From NCBI GenBank assembly GCA_006384855.1, contig VCJN01001372.1:160150-224149 (forward strand): a stretch of 64,000 nucleotides of DNA. Direction: 5' to 3'. Source of the stretch: Tetraselmis striata (lineage: Eukaryota; Chlorophyta; Chlorodendrophyceae; Chlorodendrales; Chlorodendraceae). Below, one piece after another: positions 61,401 to 64,000 of this stretch. Under the pieces are notes generated by a model. It saw nothing but the letters and a program-made list of their open reading frames with translations. It was not told where the DNA came from and made no database searches. The first letter of the stretch is position 1. Each line of letters begins with the position of its first letter. The position numbers and the translations under genes are program-made.

Positions 61401-63308
61401 TCCCAGGTCCACCCGCTCCCTTCACGGCCACGCAGGTCCGCTCCACAGGAAGGGAAACAGACAGACATGCGTAACCCCGCTGATAGCGAATGCAACAGCA
61501 CTGTGCCGTTGGGTTCACGGGTCGCAAAACCAAATGGGCTATTCTGCAGCACCGAGTCAGAATGTTCGTGTAGTGTTTGTGGCGTATTATGATACTGAAT
61601 ATAAGATAAATGTAGCTTTTCTCTCTTCGCGTGTGGGTCAAAACCGGCAATGCATAGCGAGCCCAGAGAGCGCATACTGTATGCATGTGTTCTTCTCCAT
61701 GACTCGATCCTAGAGCTCAGCAATGTCAGGGCGGAGGTAAGAGTCCGAATGAGGGCCCGTGAATAAGAGTGATCGAGAAACCCCCTCCCCCCCCCCCCCC
61801 TGGCTTGCACGCGCGGCTCGTGCCCGTACCCCGGGGGGATGTAGAAACCGGCAGCGAGGCTGGCCAGCCCGCCCGCGCGCTCCTGCGCCCGGCGTGATAG
61901 CCGCAGGCGCACGCCAGAGGTGATGTCGGGGTGGTCCACCACCTCCAGGTAGTGGATCTCCAGCACAATCATCTGAATGTGCGTGCCGGGGCCCACCTGC
62001 GCGCCAGGGGGGGAGAGGTGCGGGGGAGAGGGGGGGGGGAGGGGGGGGGGGGGGGGGGGGGGGGGATCACCACCGTGAGCAGCCTCCGTGCAGCCTGCTG
62101 CAGCGCTGGGTGCCACTGGGCGGGCAGGGGGCTGGGGGGGGGGGGGGGGGGGATCGCACCTGCACGCCAACGCCGTCGGGGTAGTGCATCATGGGTGCGT
62201 TCTTGCCCCAGCCGTACAGCGGTGCCGTCACCGACCCCTTGCAAGTGCCCTGCCACGGCGGCGAGCGCAGAGTTTGTGAGTTTGCCGGCAGCCTTGCTGT
62301 GCTCGTTTGCGCACCGCAGGGACGGGATGCCGGTTGGGTAGGGGCGGGGGGGAGGGGGCAATGGAGTGGCCGGGCGCTACCCGGGCCTGCATGCCGCACT
62401 TGTAGACCGGGCCCGGGTTTGAGGGCTCGCGGCAGCCTGCGGGCAGCAAAGGACGGGCGCGAGCTGGGCGTCGGTGTAAGGGCAGTAATGGCCATTGCCC
62501 CCCCCCCCCCCCCACCACACACCTGCCCCGACCCCTCTCCCACCCCCTCTCCCACCCTGGGTTGCTAGATTTTTATACCATGTATCTTTGCCACCTCAAG
62601 TGTATGGGTATGTACCGGGTGTATACAGCCCCCTGCGCGCCCCCCCCCCCCCCCCTGCCCCCGCCCACACACACACACACACACATGCGCGCGCGTCCAG
62701 CCTCATGAGAAGCTGCAGTCTGGCCCCTGCTGCCGCACGCCCCTCCCCCCCTCCCCCAAAGCCCCCCAACCTCCTCCCAAGCCCCCCCCCCCCCCCCCCC
62801 CCACCACCACCACCCTCCTCGCTACTTGTGTCCTGCAGGAAGGACCTTCGATCCCGGTTCCCTCCCCTCTCCGCTTCCTGACGCCAACAGCCCTCCAGGG
62901 AAGCCAAGGGGCGGACACAGCCGCTCCGGCAGTCTCACCCCACAGCAGCATGTGGTGCACCAGCCCCTGGTCCGACAGGGACTCGATCTCCACAAGGTTG
63001 AGCGGCTCGTCGGGCAGCTCCACGTTGACGCAGTGGTACTCGTCCATGGAGTCGGTGGTGACGCCCGGCATGCGCACCTCCAGCACCAGCTCCTCCGACT
63101 CCGACTCCGACTCCGACAGGCGACGAGGCGGGCGCTCCTCGCCGCCGCCGACCGTCGTGGCGAGCAGCGACCCTGTGCTCTCGAGTGCCTGCTTACTTCC
63201 TCCGTCGGCGGCGACCACTGTGCCCGAGCAGGCAGCCGCCGCGACCGCGAGAAGCAGTAACGGCAGCGCGGCCGCGAGAGCGTGGCGCGGCAGAGGGAAG
63301 CATTCCAT
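51905..63308 (-). CDS. PAM: Bifunctional peptidylglycine alpha-amidating monooxygenase (PHM + PAL), membrane-anchored
   Basis: PAM converts glycine-extended peptides to alpha-amidated peptides: the copper monooxygenase (PHM) hydroxylates the Gly, then the zinc lyase (PAL) cleaves it. Twenty exons, all phases consistent, 786 residues: 63308-62939, 62436-62381, 62249-62160, 61996-61830, 61260-61089, 60866-60761, 60629-60534, 60219-60136, 60048-59897, 59417-59280, 58484-58389, 58281-58211, 57667-57544, 56099-56009, 55558-55471, 54056-53954, 53109-53036, 52775-52610, 52157-52106, 51969-51905. A signal peptide (LAAALPLLLLAVAAAA) is at the start. Copper ligands: His118/119 (VHHMLLWG), His187 (EIHY), His254/256 (AHTHSLG), Met328 (DEMCN). 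PAL: Arg408 (FHRGSRVWD), zinc His458 (MPHG), His554 (IPHS), His657 (APHD), and Tyr524 (DGYCNSR). One transmembrane helix (~754-777) ends in a ~9-residue tail. Introns after exons 9, 11 and 17 use GC donors. Confidence 0.95.
52250..52990. repeat. Interstitial telomere-like motifs, cluster 1 (PAM introns)
   Basis: CCCTAAA/TTTAGGG-type heptamers and variants occur repeatedly: 52261-52272, 52440-52492 (AACCCTTAAACCCTAAAC), 52569-52577 and 52974-52987. They are short and scattered, not an array. Confidence 0.6.
53515..53680 (+). repeat. Dispersed AT-rich repeat with internal C tract, copy 3
   Basis: GTTTTTGACCCCCCTCCCC, AAATATTATCGTCCTGAAAT, GATATTCCGAATCGTTGCTG and GGGCCCGAGAACC, in the order seen in the other copies. 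In a PAM intron, antisense to the gene. Confidence 0.7.
54218..54315 (+). repeat. Single arm of the foldback family
   Basis: CTGCATGCACCCTATACAAA, GGTTTCGTCTGCATTTGACC and TCTGGCAGGTAGGGCGAG match the arm at 18471-18560. In a PAM intron. Confidence 0.75.
54770..54805. repeat. Perfect 14 bp inverted repeat
   Basis: AAGAATCGAGTATA (54770-54783) pairs with TATACTCGATTCTT (54792-54805), 8 nt loop; in a PAM intron. Confidence 0.9.
55088..55165 (-). repeat. DIRS RT/RNase H fragment in a PAM intron
   Basis: The reverse complement carries CCGTAGAGACACTGCAA and GTCCCGTCCCGGGGGCGA, matching 8996-9056 and 21427-21480. Confidence 0.65.
55640..55960. repeat. Interstitial telomere-like motifs, cluster 2 (PAM intron)
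   Basis: GGGTTT-type words (TTAGGGTTTGAGGGTTTATG, GGGTTTGATAAG, GGGTTTGAGAAG and others) recur every 20-40 nt in the intron between exons 15 and 14. Confidence 0.6.
56430..56640 (+). repeat. Dispersed AT-rich repeat, copy 4
   Basis: AAATATATCAGAATGAGTCA and the end CGGACCCGAGAGCCAAATTA match the copy at 53.5 kb; diverged in the middle. Confidence 0.55.
56834..56865. repeat. Perfect 15 bp inverted repeat, 2 nt loop
   Basis: AAAAGCATCAGTACC (56834-56848) and GGTACTGATGCTTTT (56851-56865) in a PAM intron. Confidence 0.95.
57236..57345 (+). repeat. Interspersed repeat shared with a BBS8 intron
   Basis: GGCCGGGGTTCGCCCAAGTC, CCCGACTACCCGTAA and AATTTGGCGACTTGG match 17490-17635 in the same orientation. 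Confidence 0.6.
61498..61645 (-). repeat. Dispersed AT-rich repeat, copy 5
   Basis: The reverse complement has GTTTTGACCCACACG, GAGAGAAAAGC, GACTCGGTGCTGCAGAATAG and GCGACCCGTGAACCC. In a PAM intron, sense to the gene. Confidence 0.65.
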
Positions 63309-64000
63309 GCTATTGCTCCGGGCAGAGCGCCGGTGGCGCTGCTGCCAGGCCGCCACTTGCTGCCCAGCGTTGGTGGAGCGGCTGCGCGCTGGATGCCGAA
63401 ACGACTGCTGTGTCCTCGAACCGACTGCTATGGATATCGGTATTTTATTACTTTGCGGTGGTGTGTTTTCGGCGGGAACGCCCACGGAGACTGCCCGTGG
63501 CCCGGCGGGTACAAACCAGGCTCAGACCCCGCTCAGACGATCAGACGATAGATAGCGCTTCCTCCTTTGCGCGCGCCACTCGATCCAAGGCAAGCAGATG
63601 AAGCTACAGTAGGCTGCTGCTGCAGGCCTGCTTTGTGAGAGGCTTGTAGCAGGCAACCTTGTGAAATCTTCCTGAGTTCAGGCTGCTGTGCCGATCTGCT
63701 CCCGCCGGTTCGGCGACGCAAGTGCCGGACAGCTAAGGCACAGCTACACGCCACCGATAGCGACTCGCAGCCCTGCTAGCTGTCCGGTGTTCCCAGTATG
63801 CTACTCTGTATGGCGGGCGCGCTTCCTGATGGGTTTTGATGAGGGGTGTGGGCCAACCAGGCGCCTCGACGAGCCGTGTGCCCAGCTCAAGGTCGCCGCC
63901 GAGGGGCGACGAGGCCGCGAGGAGCCCGGGGCGGGCGGGCGCGACGCGCGCGGACAATAATACTGATACAATCCAGGCGGTGTCTTATCGTTTTTACCGG
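63309..64000. other. 5' flank of PAM
   Basis: No gene supported. The PAM reading frame stays open upstream to 63485 with another Met (63485), but the signal peptide begins at the Met at 63308, so that start is preferred. ORFs further out have shadow-like composition. Confidence 0.5.

Noticed and set aside
61223-62170. 315-residue minus-strand ORF across PAM exons 4 and 5
   Set aside because: It reads through introns and C runs; only the exon parts match PHM.

Overview
The window looks like nuclear DNA of a chlorophycean (chlamydomonadalean/volvocine-like) green alga. The genes are intron-dense and GC-rich. Two of the five are ciliary or secretory genes known from flagellated algae: BBS8/TTC8 and peptidylglycine alpha-amidating monooxygenase (PAM). 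The spaces between genes are filled with tyrosine-recombinase (DIRS-like) retroelements, a tRNA-derived SINE and small foldback repeats. TGTAA motifs, the usual chlorophyte poly(A) signal, follow several stop codons. No bacterial operon, rRNA, genuine tRNA gene or CRISPR array was seen. The species was not determined.

Layout. 1-13.9 kb is transposon debris: two tandem copies of a 2.6-2.8 kb retroposon-like unit, then broken DIRS recombinase and reverse transcriptase/RNase H pieces around an inverted terminal repeat pair, then a stretch with no recognisable gene. 14.3-20.3 kb (minus) is BBS8, with 11 exons resolved and the last one not found. 21.4-29.6 kb holds two tyrosine-recombinase elements head to head across a large palindrome. 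29.7-36.2 kb carries a reversed SINE copy, a tandem array of ~370 bp units broken by a 479 bp LTR-like mini-element, and a doubtful gene fragment. 36.6-38.2 kb (plus) is CPSF30, convergent with a minus-strand gene at 40.3-44.3 kb for a basic Ala/Pro/Lys-rich protein carrying a textbook APC/C destruction box. 48.2-49.8 kb (minus) encodes an aluminium-induced-protein-like glutaminase-fold protein. 51.9-63.3 kb (minus) is a complete 20-exon PAM gene.

Gene models were built by hand, joining exons at splice sites that keep frame and phase; PAM, CPSF30 and the destruction-box gene close from start to stop with every phase consistent. Five introns (two in BBS8, three in PAM) can only be joined with a GC donor. 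Many introns carry C homopolymers of about 15-40 nt on the sense strand, often right after the 5' splice site, seen as G runs on the plus strand for minus-strand genes.

Functionally, BBS8 is part of the BBSome that moves membrane cargo in cilia, and PAM is a membrane copper/zinc enzyme that amidates peptide C termini and is needed for ciliogenesis in Chlamydomonas. CPSF30 (pre-mRNA 3' processing), the destruction-box protein (probable cell-cycle turnover) and the AILP-like protein are not obviously linked to them.
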